NCBI RefSeq assembly: GCF_021440195.1
Contig: NZ_JAJTSZ010000009.1
Location: 124,001-188,000, forward strand
Origin: Dyadobacter sp. CY356
GTDB lineage: Bacteria; Bacteroidota; Bacteroidia; Cytophagales; Spirosomataceae
Direction: 5' to 3'
Length of the DNA stretch: 64,000 bases
The position numbers and the translations under genes are program-made. The notes below the pieces were generated by a model. The model was not told the origin of the DNA, searched no databases, and saw only the letters and a program-made list of their open reading frames with translations. Below, piece after piece: positions 44,199-53,045 of this stretch. Numbering within the stretch: the first letter of the stretch is position 1; every line of letters starts with the position of its first letter.

Positions 44199-44972
44199 TT
44201 ACAAAGGTGTTACGTAAGCGGAAGTAATACCGCCATCAACCAGAAAATCGGTGCCGGTTACAAAAGATGATTCATCCGATGCCAGGAAAAGAACGGCCGA
44301 TGCCATTTCTTTTGCTTCGCCAAAACGTCCCATTGGAATGTGAACCAGACGACGTTGTTTTTTTTCTTCCGTATTCAAAAATTTCATTAACAATTCAGTC
44401 CGCAAGGGACCAGGGCATAACGCATTTACACGGATATTTTCACGTGCGTGGATAATCGCCAATTCTCTGGTTAATGCTAGAACTGCCCCTTTACTGGCAG
44501 TGTAGGCAACCTGCGGTGTAGCTGCGCCAAGTATGGCAACAAAAGATGCCGTATTAATAATTGACCCACCGCCAGCACGTTGTAGCGCAGGAATTCCATA
44601 TTTACAGCCCAGGAAAACTCCCTTTGCGTTGATATTCATGGTTAAATCCCATATTGATTCTTCGGTTGTAACAGCGTTGTCATCATCACTATGCATGATA
44701 CCGGCGTTGTTGAACATGATATTCAATTTACCGAATTTCTCTTCCGTAAATGCTACCATCGCTTCGCAATCAGCTGCCTTTGAAACATCTGCATGAAGGT
44801 AAAAAGCTTCGCCACCTTCGGCTACGATCATATCAGCCGTTTCCTGGCCGGCAACATCATTTACGTCTGTAATAACCAGTTTCGCACCTTCTTTGGCAAA
44901 CAAAAGAGCCGTTTCCCGGCCAATCCCACCACTTCCACCAGTAATGAGGGCAACTTTATTTTCTAAGCGCAT
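44199..44972 (-). CDS. Short-chain dehydrogenase/reductase
   Basis: 257 residues, classical SDR: GGSGGIGR cofactor loop (12-19), DVND after strand two, NNAG motif, Ser in NTASFVAIL, Y-x3-K in YTASKGA, and the C-terminal LVDGGITSAY. Probably NAD(H)-dependent and soluble; substrate unknown. Start 23 bp ahead of the ALDH gene, an operon pair. A 2.5-kb repeat array separates it from the glutamine-synthetase-family gene of the same strand. Confidence 0.9.
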   Translation of the reverse strand: MRLENKVALITGGSGGIGRETALLFAKEGAKLVITDVNDVAGQETADMIVAEGGEAFYLHADVSKAADCEAMVAFTEEKFGKLNIMFNNAGIMHSDDDNAVTTEESIWDLTMNINAKGVFLGCKYGIPALQRAGGGSIINTASFVAILGAATPQVAYTASKGAVLALTRELAIIHARENIRVNALCPGPLRTELLMKFLNTEEKKQRRLVHIPMGRFGEAKEMASAVLFLASDESSFVTGTDFLVDGGITSAYVTPL

Positions 44973-45046
44973 TGGGTTTTTATTTAAGGGATAAATTTAA
45001 TAGTAATTGAGTTTTTGTTTAATTGGTTTAAAATTTACAGGCCTGC

Positions 45047-46850
45047 AGGAGGCTCCGATGGAGCCAACCTTGCCCGGTAACCATGTCTTTTCTATAAACA
45101 GGTAGCCGCTCTGCGGCTGATAAACTTCATTTCCGGAATAAATTTATTTCGGAAAGTCTCTTTCTTTGGTTAGCTCCATAGGAGCATTCTGTTTATAGCC
45201 TATTGCTTATTTAGACCTGGTTTGACTCCTTCGCAGTCTCCTAATTTTCATCAAGAATATTTTTCCAAATCCAAGGAGGCTCCTAAGGAGTCAACCCTAC
45301 ATGGTGATAATTATTTTCTAGAAACAGGAAGCCGCTCTGCGGCTGATAACTCCTACTTTTTTAAATTAAATTCCTTTTAAAATCTTCTTTTATCAAATTC
45401 GCTCCATAGGAGCATCCTGTTTATAGCCAAGTATTCAGTTTTAGCCTGGTTTGACTCCTTCGGAGGCTCCTAATTTTCATCAACAATATTTTTCCAAATC
45501 CAAGGAAGCTCCAAGGGAGTCAACCTTACATGGTGATAATTCATTTCTATAAACAGGAAGCCGATCTGCGGCTGATAACTCCTACTTTTTTAAATTAAAT
45601 TCCTTTTAAAATCTTCTTTTATCAAAAATTCGCTCCATAGGAGCATCCTGTTTATAGCCAATTATTCATTTTTAGCCTGGTTTGACTCCTTCGGAGTCTC
45701 CTAATTTTCATCAAGAATATTTTTCCAAATCCAAGGAGGTTCCAAGGGAGCCTACCTTACATGGTGATAATTCTTTTCTAGAAACAGGAAGCCGCTCTGC
45801 GGCTGATAATTCCTATTTCTATATTATAACACCTTTTTTAAAACCTTCTTTTATCAAAAATTCGCTCCATAGGAGCATCCTGTTTATAGCCAATTATTCA
45901 GTTTTAGCCTGGTTTGACTCCTTCGGAGTCTCCTGGTTTTCATCAAGAATCCTTTTCCAAATCCAGGAGGCTCCTAAGGAGCCAACTTACATGGTGATAA
46001 TTCTTTTCTAGAAACAGGAAGCCGCTCTGCGGCTGATAACTCCTACTTTTAAATATTCCTTTTAAAATCTTCTTTTATCAAAAATTCGCTCCATAGGAGC
46101 ATCTTGTTTATAGCCAAGTATTCAGTTTTAGCCTGGTTTGACTCCTTCGGAGGCTCCTAATTTTCATCAACAATATTTTCCCAAATCCAAGGAAGCTCCA
46201 AGGGAGTCAACCTTACATGGTGATAATTCATTTCTATAAACAGGAAGCCGCTCTGCGGCTGATAACTCCTACTTTTTTAAATTAAATTCCTTTTAAAATC
46301 TTCTTTTATCAAATTCGCTCCATAGGAGCATCCTGTTTATAGCCAAGTATTCAGTTTTAGCCTGGTTTGACTCCTTCGGAGTCTCCTAATTTCATCAAGA
46401 ATATTTCTCCAAATCCAAGGAGGTTCCAAGGGAGCCTACCTTACATGGTGATAATTCTTTTCTAGAAACAGGAAGCCGCTCTGCGGCTGATAATTCCTAT
46501 TTCTATATTATAACACCTTTTTTAAAACCTTCTTTTATCAAAAATTCGCTCCATAGGAGCATCCTGTTTATAGCCAATTATTCAGTTTTAGCCTGGTTTG
46601 ACTCCTTCGGAGTCTCCTAATTTTCATCAAGAATATTTCTCCAAATCCAAGGAGGTTCCAAGGGAGCCAACCTTACATGATGATAATTCTTTTCTAGAAA
46701 CAGGAAGCCGCTCTGCGGCTGGATAATTCTGAAATCCGGAACAAATTATTTCAAAAAAAATTCCGATTCCATGCCCCGCTACTTAGGAGCATCCTGTTTC
46801 TAGTAATCGGTTTTATTCAATCTAAATTCAGACTCCTTCGCAGTCTCCTG
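45047..46850. repeat. REP/BIME-like array, about 230-bp unit, eight units
   Basis: Each unit has a forward element and an inverted one. The forward element is AGGAGGCTCC..GGAGYCAACC, about 25 nt, then TATAAACAGGA and the perfect stem AGCCGC-TCT-GCGGCT. The inverted element is GCTCC-AT-AGGAGC ATCCTGTTTATAG...GACTCC-TTC-GGAGTC. Stem-loop AGCCGC-TCT-GCGGCT starts at 45104, 45330, 45559, 45790, 46020, 46246, 46474 and 46706 (spacing 226-232 bp). The last inverted element runs up to 46850, right at the transposase stop. Units 2-4 are duplicated as units 5-7 (about 690 bp apart). Rich in in-frame ORFs by chance; none is believed to be a gene. Confidence 0.92.
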
Positions 46851-47315
46851 TTATTTATCAAAGAACTCAAACAAATACTGATCGTCAAATGGCACTTCAA
46901 ACTTTTTCAGAAAATCGTGATACTCTTCTTTAAAAGTTTTTTTTCTATGATGTTCTTCTTGGTTTAAAACATAATTTATGACCGAACTAATATGCGAATG
47001 TGAATAAGAAAACACACCATATCCTTCCTGCCATCCAAATTTATAATTCGTCCACTTTTTGCTATTTATAAATTCATTACTCTCAACCTTAATTTCTTTA
47101 ATAAAATCAGGAATGGATAAAACAGGTTTAAAACCAACAAAAATGTGCGTATGGTCCGGCATGCAATTCACGGCCAACATTTTTGATTTTCTATTCTGGA
47201 CCAAAGCCGTTAAATATTTATGCAATTCCTTTTTTTGATTTTGAGGGATTAAGCTTTGTCTGTTTTTAACCGCAAAGACAAATTGCAGATAAATTTGTGA
47301 ATAGGTGTTTGCCAT
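46851..47315 (-). CDS. IS200/IS605-family Y1 (HUH) transposase, REP-associated (RAYT-like)
   Basis: 154 residues, the size of TnpA_IS200. The HUH metal motif is HTH (His55, His57 in CMPDHTHIFVGF) and the catalytic tyrosine is Tyr115 in VINYVLNQEEHH, both intact. It cuts single-stranded DNA at hairpins, forming a 5'-phosphotyrosine. Its stop codon abuts the last inverted element of the repeat array, and a forward element of the same family begins 49 bp upstream of its start (47364), so it is flanked by the family. No tnpB and no accessory gene are present, as expected for RAYTs. It is probably the enzyme that spreads or once spread the array. Confidence 0.85.
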   Translation of the reverse strand: MANTYSQIYLQFVFAVKNRQSLIPQNQKKELHKYLTALVQNRKSKMLAVNCMPDHTHIFVGFKPVLSIPDFIKEIKVESNEFINSKKWTNYKFGWQEGYGVFSYSHSHISSVINYVLNQEEHHRKKTFKEEYHDFLKKFEVPFDDQYLFEFFDK

Positions 47316-47363
47316 TTTTTTATTTGGTGTGTGTGTGATATAAATTAATGGTTGAAATTTCCA

Positions 47364-47512
47364 AGGAGGCTCCTAAGGATCCAACCTTGCCCTGTAACCA
47401 TATCTTTTCTATAAACAGGTAGCCGCTAAGCGGCTCGATAATTACTAATTTTTATCCTGTTTATAGAAACAGATTTTCGTCTTACAAACCCTTTCTCCAT
47501 CGGAGCCTCCCG
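47364..47512. repeat. REP/BIME-like unit on the 5' side of the transposase
   Basis: One further unit: forward element with AGGAGGCTCC (47364) and stem AGCCGC-TAA-GCGGCT (47421-47435; loop changed, stem perfect), then an inverted element ATCCTGTTTATAG and a decayed CCATCGGAGCCTCC (47454-47512). The forward part has CCTTGCCC and CAGGTAGCC as in unit 1 at the other end of the array, unlike units 2-8. Confidence 0.8.
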
Positions 47513-47531
47513 CCTCACTCGTAAATTTGTC

Positions 47532-48911
47532 TTAAATTCTTTCAAAATACCGCTTCCTCTCCCAATCCGTCACCGACATATCATATGCCCGTTGTTCCGT
47601 TTTGAAGAAATGCGAATAATGTTTAACTACATCTTCCCCAAAAGTTTCCTTTGCAAATTCACTATGCTCGAAAAGCGTTGTGGCTTCTGCCAGGGTATAT
47701 GGAACGCGTGGCAAATGTGCTGCGGCATAAATATCACCCACGAAACATTCCGGCGGTTCAATTTTATTTTTAATTCCTGCCAGTCCAGATGCCAAAGAAG
47801 CTGCAAAAGCCAGGTATGGATTACAATCCGCTCCCGGAATCCTGCATTCGATACGCATACTTGCGCCCTGACCAACTACACGAAAGCCGGCTGTGCGATT
47901 ATCATAACTCCACGCAAGGCGGGTTGGCGCCCAGGAACCATCGACAAAACGTTTGTAAGAATTAACGGTTGGTGCATAAAACGGCATTAGGTCCGGCACA
48001 TGTTTAATCCATCCGCCCAAAAACCATCTGAAAATATTCGATCCTTTTACAGGACCAAATTGTTGATCACCGGCAAATGCATTTTTACCATCTTTCCATA
48101 AACTCATGTGAATGTGGCTGCTGGAACCTGCCTGCCCGGTAGCAAATTTCGCCATAAATGTGACAGAAAAACCCATTGCATCGGCTACTTCTTTCATGCA
48201 TTGTTTGTATATAACATGGTTGTCTGCCATTGGCAATGCTTCGGCATAACGCACATTCAATTCGTGCTGTCCAAGTCCCCATTCTCCTTTTGAAGTTTCA
48301 ATCGGAACACCTGAATTTTTTAGATGTCTGCGGACAGTTGAGGTATACTTTTCATTACGCGTACCTTGTAGAATATGGTAATCTTCAAGGTAATATCCGG
48401 CTGGTGTTAAATCCTGATAATGTTTTTGAAAAGCATCTTTGTACGTATTTTCCAGAAGATAATATTCCAGTTCAGATGCCGCAAAACATTTCAAACCATC
48501 GAAATCAGCTGCATTTTCAAGTTGCTTATTCAGTATTGAGCGTGGAGCGACCGGAACCGGCGCGTGTGTTTTTTCATCAAAAACATCACAGATAACCAGT
48601 GCCGTTTTTTCAAGCCAATCTGCCATACGAAGCGTCGACAGATCAGGAACCATGTGAAAATCACCGTAACCCAGCTCCCAGTTGGCATAGGTATAACCCG
48701 GAACCGGCTCCATTTCCATATCGGTTGTCAGCAGATAATCACAGCCATGTGTACCAGAATCCAGAACGCTGTCAATAAAATAATCTGCATCTACCCGCTT
48801 TCCCATCAGCCTGCCGTAATGATCTGTGAAGGCAACGATTACGGTTTCAATTTCTTCAAGCTTAACTTTATTCTGAAAATCTTCCTGGGTAAGAAATCCT
48901 TTAACGGGCAT
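47532..48911 (-). CDS. Glutamine-synthetase-family protein (type III/PuuA-like)
   Basis: 459 residues. GS beta-grasp at the N-terminus (about 20-110) and catalytic domain with the metal-ligand glutamates in ELEYYLLE and EWGLGQHELNVRYAEAL, the HIHMSLW loop, and NSYKRFVDGSWAPTRLAWSYDNR. It lacks the exact N-terminal layout of the housekeeping GlnA and resembles the PuuA/gamma-glutamyl-amine ligases that attach glutamate to amines or alanine-like compounds with ATP. Its start is 13 bp after the DUF4230 stop; its end faces the repeat array. The SDR and ALDH genes beyond the array would complete an amine catabolic unit (inference). Confidence 0.85.
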   Translation of the reverse strand: MPVKGFLTQEDFQNKVKLEEIETVIVAFTDHYGRLMGKRVDADYFIDSVLDSGTHGCDYLLTTDMEMEPVPGYTYANWELGYGDFHMVPDLSTLRMADWLEKTALVICDVFDEKTHAPVPVAPRSILNKQLENAADFDGLKCFAASELEYYLLENTYKDAFQKHYQDLTPAGYYLEDYHILQGTRNEKYTSTVRRHLKNSGVPIETSKGEWGLGQHELNVRYAEALPMADNHVIYKQCMKEVADAMGFSVTFMAKFATGQAGSSSHIHMSLWKDGKNAFAGDQQFGPVKGSNIFRWFLGGWIKHVPDLMPFYAPTVNSYKRFVDGSWAPTRLAWSYDNRTAGFRVVGQGASMRIECRIPGADCNPYLAFAASLASGLAGIKNKIEPPECFVGDIYAAAHLPRVPYTLAEATTLFEHSEFAKETFGEDVVKHYSHFFKTEQRAYDMSVTDWERKRYFERI

Positions 48912-48924
48912 AGGAATGATTGGA

Positions 48925-49548
48925 TTAGCGTAATTTATCTATTTTTGCATTCATTGAAAATTTCAGCATAACCTTTTTTCCGGAAGCTTTTTCAAGCATA
49001 GGTGTCAGAATTTTGGTTGCATTTTCTTTGGTCTGTTCAAGAATTCCCATATCCAAAGCTGATTTTTGAATCTGTTTTTCAGCTTGCAAATAGGCTTCGT
49101 TTACCAACTGTCCTTCTTCCATAAAAGCATACTCTGTATTATAAACTTTGGAATGTTCATGGTCAATTTTAAAAACACAAAGCTCTGGTTCGGGCATATG
49201 AACCACCAGGGTTTCCTGTTCCGACGTAATGTCCGCAATCTGAATTTTAGTTAAATCCACACAGCCAATTGCTTCCCCCTGCACAATCAAAACCGCTTTG
49301 GCATTGGGAAGCCAGGTTTTGACAACTTCTTGTTCTACCACATCTTTAAAATTGTATTTTACCAGTTCAAGTTTACCCATCGCAGTCATTTCCTGCAACA
49401 CCAGCGTATGAACTGTTTCCGTTTTATTTTTTCCTGAAACCCAATCCGGAATCCAGTTGCCAGAACTGAAATTATCCCACATCGACTTTAATCCTACCAG
49501 AATCAGTACAAACAAAATCAAACGTAAGATGAACGGAATCAATCGCAT
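48925..49548 (-). CDS. DUF4230 domain-containing protein
   Basis: 207 residues. One N-terminal membrane helix (about 4-22), then the DUF4230 domain: TVHTLVLQEMTAMGKLELVKYNFKDVVEQ, VLIVQGEAIGCVDLTKIQ, VVHMPEPELCVFKIDHEHSKVYNTEYAF and a helical C-terminus. The domain resembles the SPFH/band-7-like exposed proteins of unknown role. It sits between the SBF-like transporter and the GS-family gene on the same strand (41 bp and 13 bp gaps). Confidence 0.85.
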   Translation of the reverse strand: MRLIPFILRLILFVLILVGLKSMWDNFSSGNWIPDWVSGKNKTETVHTLVLQEMTAMGKLELVKYNFKDVVEQEVVKTWLPNAKAVLIVQGEAIGCVDLTKIQIADITSEQETLVVHMPEPELCVFKIDHEHSKVYNTEYAFMEEGQLVNEAYLQAEKQIQKSALDMGILEQTKENATKILTPMLEKASGKKVMLKFSMNAKIDKLR

Positions 49549-49589
49549 AGTAATCTCTTTTTAAGAATATCATTTCAGAAAATCTTCGG

Positions 49590-50597
49590 CTATTCCGAAC
49601 CGGCAATTTCCAGGTTCTTTCTTGCCATCCGTTGTGCCAAAACACTTGCAGCAATGAGTTGCAACGCATGATACAACATAATTGGCAGCAACATTATCCC
49701 CGCATAAGATGCTCCTGAAAACAGCACTTTGGACATTACTGCCCCCTGAATCAGGGACTTTTTCGAACCACAAAATACTGCTGTTATTTCATCTTCCCTA
49801 CTAAAATGCAAAATCCTGCTAAAAAAGCTCAGTAACAGATAAATGGAGAAAAATAATGCGACCATGCCTATCCCCAAAAATACAATATCACGCATCTTAA
49901 ATCCACTAAACAAATGCTCCCCGAAGGATTCGCAAAATGATGTGTAAACGATCAACAAAATCGTAAACTGATCGAAATACCGGATTTTGCTTTTGTACTT
50001 TTCCGCAAATGCCCCCCAGGATTTGTTCATCAATATACCTAAACCAACTGGTAATATTACCTGCAACGACAGCTTTCCGACAACTCCAGGCAGATCATAT
50101 TCTCCAGACGCATTATCCAGCACAAGTCCCATCCAGAGCGGTGTTATAAAAACGCCCATCAAACTTGAAATACTGGCATTGAAAATTGCAGCAGGAATAT
50201 TTCCGTTTGCGATTGAAACCATAACCACAGAAGAGGAAACAGTGGATGGCAAAGTGGTCAGAAAAAATATTGATAACCACAGCAATTCATTTTCGGATCC
50301 CTTAAAAAGCGGACGGACAGCCAGCGCTAAAAGTGGAAAAAGTACAAAGGTTGAGAAATGGATCATCGCATGCAGTCGCCAGTTTGTTAAACCCGCTTTG
50401 AGCTTTTCCGGGCTCAATCTCAATCCATAAAAGAAGAAAATAACTGAAACGCCATAAGTTGCTATTTCCCCCAAAGGCACAGGGCTACTTTTCATACCCG
50501 GGTATGGATAAACATATGCCAGTCCGATCATGCTTATCAGCGCAAGCAGAAAACCATCCAGCCCAGCCTTTTCCGCAATATTGATAATCTTCTTCAT
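49590..50597 (-). CDS. Bile acid:sodium symporter-like (SBF_like, YfeH type) transporter
   Basis: The frame opens at a TTG (50624); the ATG at 50597 (MKKIINIAEKAG) gives 335 residues. About ten transmembrane helices with the SBF_like family marks: a GVSVIFFFYGLRLSPEKL block, a FLTTLPSTVSSSVVMVSIANGN crossing region and an AVFCGSKKSLIQGA block. Inner-membrane transporter of an organic anion or unknown solute. First gene of the minus-strand set SBF-like, DUF4230, GS-family. Ligand unknown. Confidence 0.88.
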   Translation of the reverse strand: MKKIINIAEKAGLDGFLLALISMIGLAYVYPYPGMKSSPVPLGEIATYGVSVIFFFYGLRLSPEKLKAGLTNWRLHAMIHFSTFVLFPLLALAVRPLFKGSENELLWLSIFFLTTLPSTVSSSVVMVSIANGNIPAAIFNASISSLMGVFITPLWMGLVLDNASGEYDLPGVVGKLSLQVILPVGLGILMNKSWGAFAEKYKSKIRYFDQFTILLIVYTSFCESFGEHLFSGFKMRDIVFLGIGMVALFFSIYLLLSFFSRILHFSREDEITAVFCGSKKSLIQGAVMSKVLFSGASYAGIMLLPIMLYHALQLIAASVLAQRMARKNLEIAGSE

Positions 50598-50789
50598 TAT
50601 GCTTAAAACAAAAAATATTAACAAAATCTTATCAGAAACAACAAGATTTAACCACTAAATAAATTAAAAGTCTAAAGAACAACTTTAACGCAAATTATAG
50701 GCTTCCGGCCGCAATGTTTTTTGGAAATGAGCTAATAACTATTTTATCTTAGTATCATACTTACGTTATGAATTCTTAAATAATTAGCC

Positions 50790-51992
50790 ATGCTTTTTGA
50801 AAATTTCTACCATTCAGTCCTTGGGTGGATTGAGTTCAAATTACGGTCCAGACACTGGATATTAATATTGACATTATTTTCCGTTTCACTCTCCATTTTC
50901 CTTGCATTTCCTCCTTACACCGTTTTATGGAACCATCTGAATCATACCGGCAATCTGGATGCGTGGACTTTTATTCAACATCAGTCAGAAAATCTTTTAC
51001 ACCCCACGGATATCGGTTATGGCGTATATGTAAGACGGGACGCAATGATTTACCGTTGGACATTGCCCTTGCTTTCCTACGTTACACGTCATAATGTTGT
51101 GTTGATTTTGCTTTTTCAAGGTCTTATCGGAGTTGCGTTTATTAACCAGATCACGAAATATGTGTTTTCTGTTTCAAATGATAAAGTGATAACCTGCCTC
51201 TTCATTTTGTCACTTTCCAATATTTTCATAGGCGTCTGGCCTTATGCGGATATTCATGGGTATGGTGATACGTTCGCATACTTTTTCCTGCTCAATGCAC
51301 TTTTTACAAGAAAACATGCGGCAATATTTTTCCTGATGCTTGCGGCTTTTTTTACTGATGAGCGTGCGGTGATTGCAGGAGGATATGTTTTACTCTGGTA
51401 TATTCTCAACAAAGCTTATGAAACCAATGATTTCAAATTCTGGACTTTGATCAAAAATGCCTTTATCGGACGCGGGTGGGTGGTTTGGGTAAGCTGGATT
51501 ATTTATTTTACAATTCGTATTTATATCGGAAAAACCTATTTTCCGGATCACAGATACACCTATAACTGGGCTCCGATTTTATTGCAGGATGGCAATCGTT
51601 ACGGATTAGGAAGTAGTTTATGGAGCGTCTTTGAAGGATTCTGGATACTATTGAGTGCAGCATTTTTGGCATTAATACTTTCTAGAAAGTATGCTCTATT
51701 AATCGTACTTTCCTTTGGTTTTATCGTACTTATCTCAACAGGAATTTATGTTCATGATATCGACAGGGCACTTTCTTACGGATTCCCGTTTTTACTGATG
51801 GCGGTTTTTATACTTTTCAAAAATGCCTCATTGCGTTCAATTCGTGTCATCTTCTTCTTTGTATGCTTTGTCTGTGTGGTTCATCCTCTTGTTTTCACCA
51901 TGGGATATAACAGAGTAATCTGGCTTGAACCGCTGCCTATGCGGGTAATTATGGGGATCGACCGGCTTTTCCATTGGAATCTTTTTAATTGA
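50790..51992 (+). CDS. Polytopic membrane protein, unknown
   Basis: 400 residues with about nine to ten transmembrane helices. A periplasmic-type loop between the first two helices contains polar residues (NLDAWTFIQHQSENLLHP, GYGVYVRRDAMIYRWTLPLLSYV), as seen in lipid-linked sugar glycosyltransferases of the ArnT/PMT or GT-C kind, and ADIHGYGDTFAYFFL and FTDERAVIAG are the other polar marks. This suggests a GT-C-like enzyme, but no diagnostic motif is firm. It ends 7 bp before a GH16 gene on the same strand. Confidence 0.6.
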   Translation: MLFENFYHSVLGWIEFKLRSRHWILILTLFSVSLSIFLAFPPYTVLWNHLNHTGNLDAWTFIQHQSENLLHPTDIGYGVYVRRDAMIYRWTLPLLSYVTRHNVVLILLFQGLIGVAFINQITKYVFSVSNDKVITCLFILSLSNIFIGVWPYADIHGYGDTFAYFFLLNALFTRKHAAIFFLMLAAFFTDERAVIAGGYVLLWYILNKAYETNDFKFWTLIKNAFIGRGWVVWVSWIIYFTIRIYIGKTYFPDHRYTYNWAPILLQDGNRYGLGSSLWSVFEGFWILLSAAFLALILSRKYALLIVLSFGFIVLISTGIYVHDIDRALSYGFPFLLMAVFILFKNASLRSIRVIFFFVCFVCVVHPLVFTMGYNRVIWLEPLPMRVIMGIDRLFHWNLFN

Positions 51993-51999
51993 CGATATT

Positions 52000-52824
52000 A
52001 TGATGGTTTTCCGGTATACTTTTCTGTTTTTCCTTATTCTTACAATATCTGTTTCCACATTAAAAGGACAAGAAAAGCTGGTTTGGTCTGATGAGTTTAA
52101 TATTGACGGAAAACCGGATCCAAAAAACTGGAAAGCTGAAAAAGGATTTGTCAGGAATCATGAAGATCAATGGTATCAGGCAGAAAATGCTTATTGTAAA
52201 AATGGCTTTTTAATCATTGAAGCCAGAAAGGAAGAAGTAAAAAATCCCGGGTACATTTCCGGTAGCAAAAACTGGAAAGAAGAACGGGAAACGGCCCATT
52301 ATACTTCTGCCAGTCTGGTCACCCAAGGCATGCAAAGTTTCAAATATGGCCGGTTCGAAATGCGTGCCAGAATTGATACCCGGTCTGGTTTGTGGCCGGC
52401 ATTCTGGACTTTGGGGAATGAAGGTGAATGGCCCGATAATGGAGAAATTGATATTATGGAATTTTACCGGGGTATGCTTCTTGCCAATGTAGCCTGGGGT
52501 TCAAAGGACAAATGGAAAGCAACCTGGAATTCAGTTAAAAAACCAGTTTCAGAATTTAATGATCCTGAATGGGCATCCAAATTTCACATCTGGCGAATGA
52601 ACTGGGACGAAAAAAGTATCAGACTATATGTTGACGACATGCTGATAAATACGCAGGAGGTGGAAAAAACTTACAATACTATTGATCCCAAGTCAAATGG
52701 ATTTATCCAGCCGCACTATATTTTAGTCGGAATGGCACTTGGAGGTGATAACGGGGGTGATTTATCCAATACCAAATTTCCGGCGCGATTTGAGATTGAT
52801 TATGTGAGGGTTTATCAAGAATGA
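52000..52824 (+). CDS. Glycoside hydrolase family 16, exported
   Basis: 274 residues with a signal peptide (about 1-23, ending LKGQE). GH16 jelly-roll with the catalytic motif E-x-D-x2-E as Glu149, Asp151, Glu154 (NGEIDIMEFY). GH16 enzymes cut beta-1,3/1,4-glucans, agar, carrageenan or xyloglucan; the bulky EFY and the AFWTLGNEGEWPDN region fit the laminarinase/beta-glucanase type best, but this is not certain. It starts 7 bp after the membrane protein gene and likely shares its promoter. Confidence 0.9.
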   Translation: MMVFRYTFLFFLILTISVSTLKGQEKLVWSDEFNIDGKPDPKNWKAEKGFVRNHEDQWYQAENAYCKNGFLIIEARKEEVKNPGYISGSKNWKEERETAHYTSASLVTQGMQSFKYGRFEMRARIDTRSGLWPAFWTLGNEGEWPDNGEIDIMEFYRGMLLANVAWGSKDKWKATWNSVKKPVSEFNDPEWASKFHIWRMNWDEKSIRLYVDDMLINTQEVEKTYNTIDPKSNGFIQPHYILVGMALGGDNGGDLSNTKFPARFEIDYVRVYQE

Positions 52825-52969
52825 GGAACCTTAGCTTATCCGGTTTCATGCGTAGACTTGAATGCTTCTAACGATCCATTTATCACCAATTTCTGTTATG
52901 CTTTCTACAATGTATCAAATCAGCTATTATTCATTAGCACACCTCCTTCCCTTTCACCCAAAAAATCCG

Positions 52970-52977
52970 TAAATTTG
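52970..52977 (+). promoter_or_regulatory. ileS promoter, -7 element
   Basis: TAAATTTG, a match to TAnnTTTG, lies 68 bp before the ileS start. The leader of about 60 nt shows no T-box-like structure. Confidence 0.5.
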
Positions 52978-53045
52978 CGGTCTGAAATTTAGGAAGAGCC
53001 AAATAACGAAGCTTAAAGCGACACGGCTTACAGCTAACTGCCAAT

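Noticed and set aside
45682-46011. A 109-codon open frame within the 45-47 kb repeat array
   Set aside because: It spans a repeat unit and its residues repeat with the unit period; it is an accident of the repeats, not a gene.
45047-46850. CRISPR array
   Set aside because: The unit is about 230 bp, it consists of alternating inverted palindromes, the spacers are similar to each other rather than unique, and no cas gene is near.
47532-48911. Housekeeping glutamine synthetase glnA
   Set aside because: The sequence fits the PuuA-like/type III branch better, and the context (DUF4230, SBF-like, SDR, ALDH) is not nitrogen assimilation.
52825-53045. T-box riboswitch before ileS
   Set aside because: No stem I, AGUGA/GNUG loops or antiterminator T-box motif could be found in the leader, and T-boxes are not typical of Bacteroidota.
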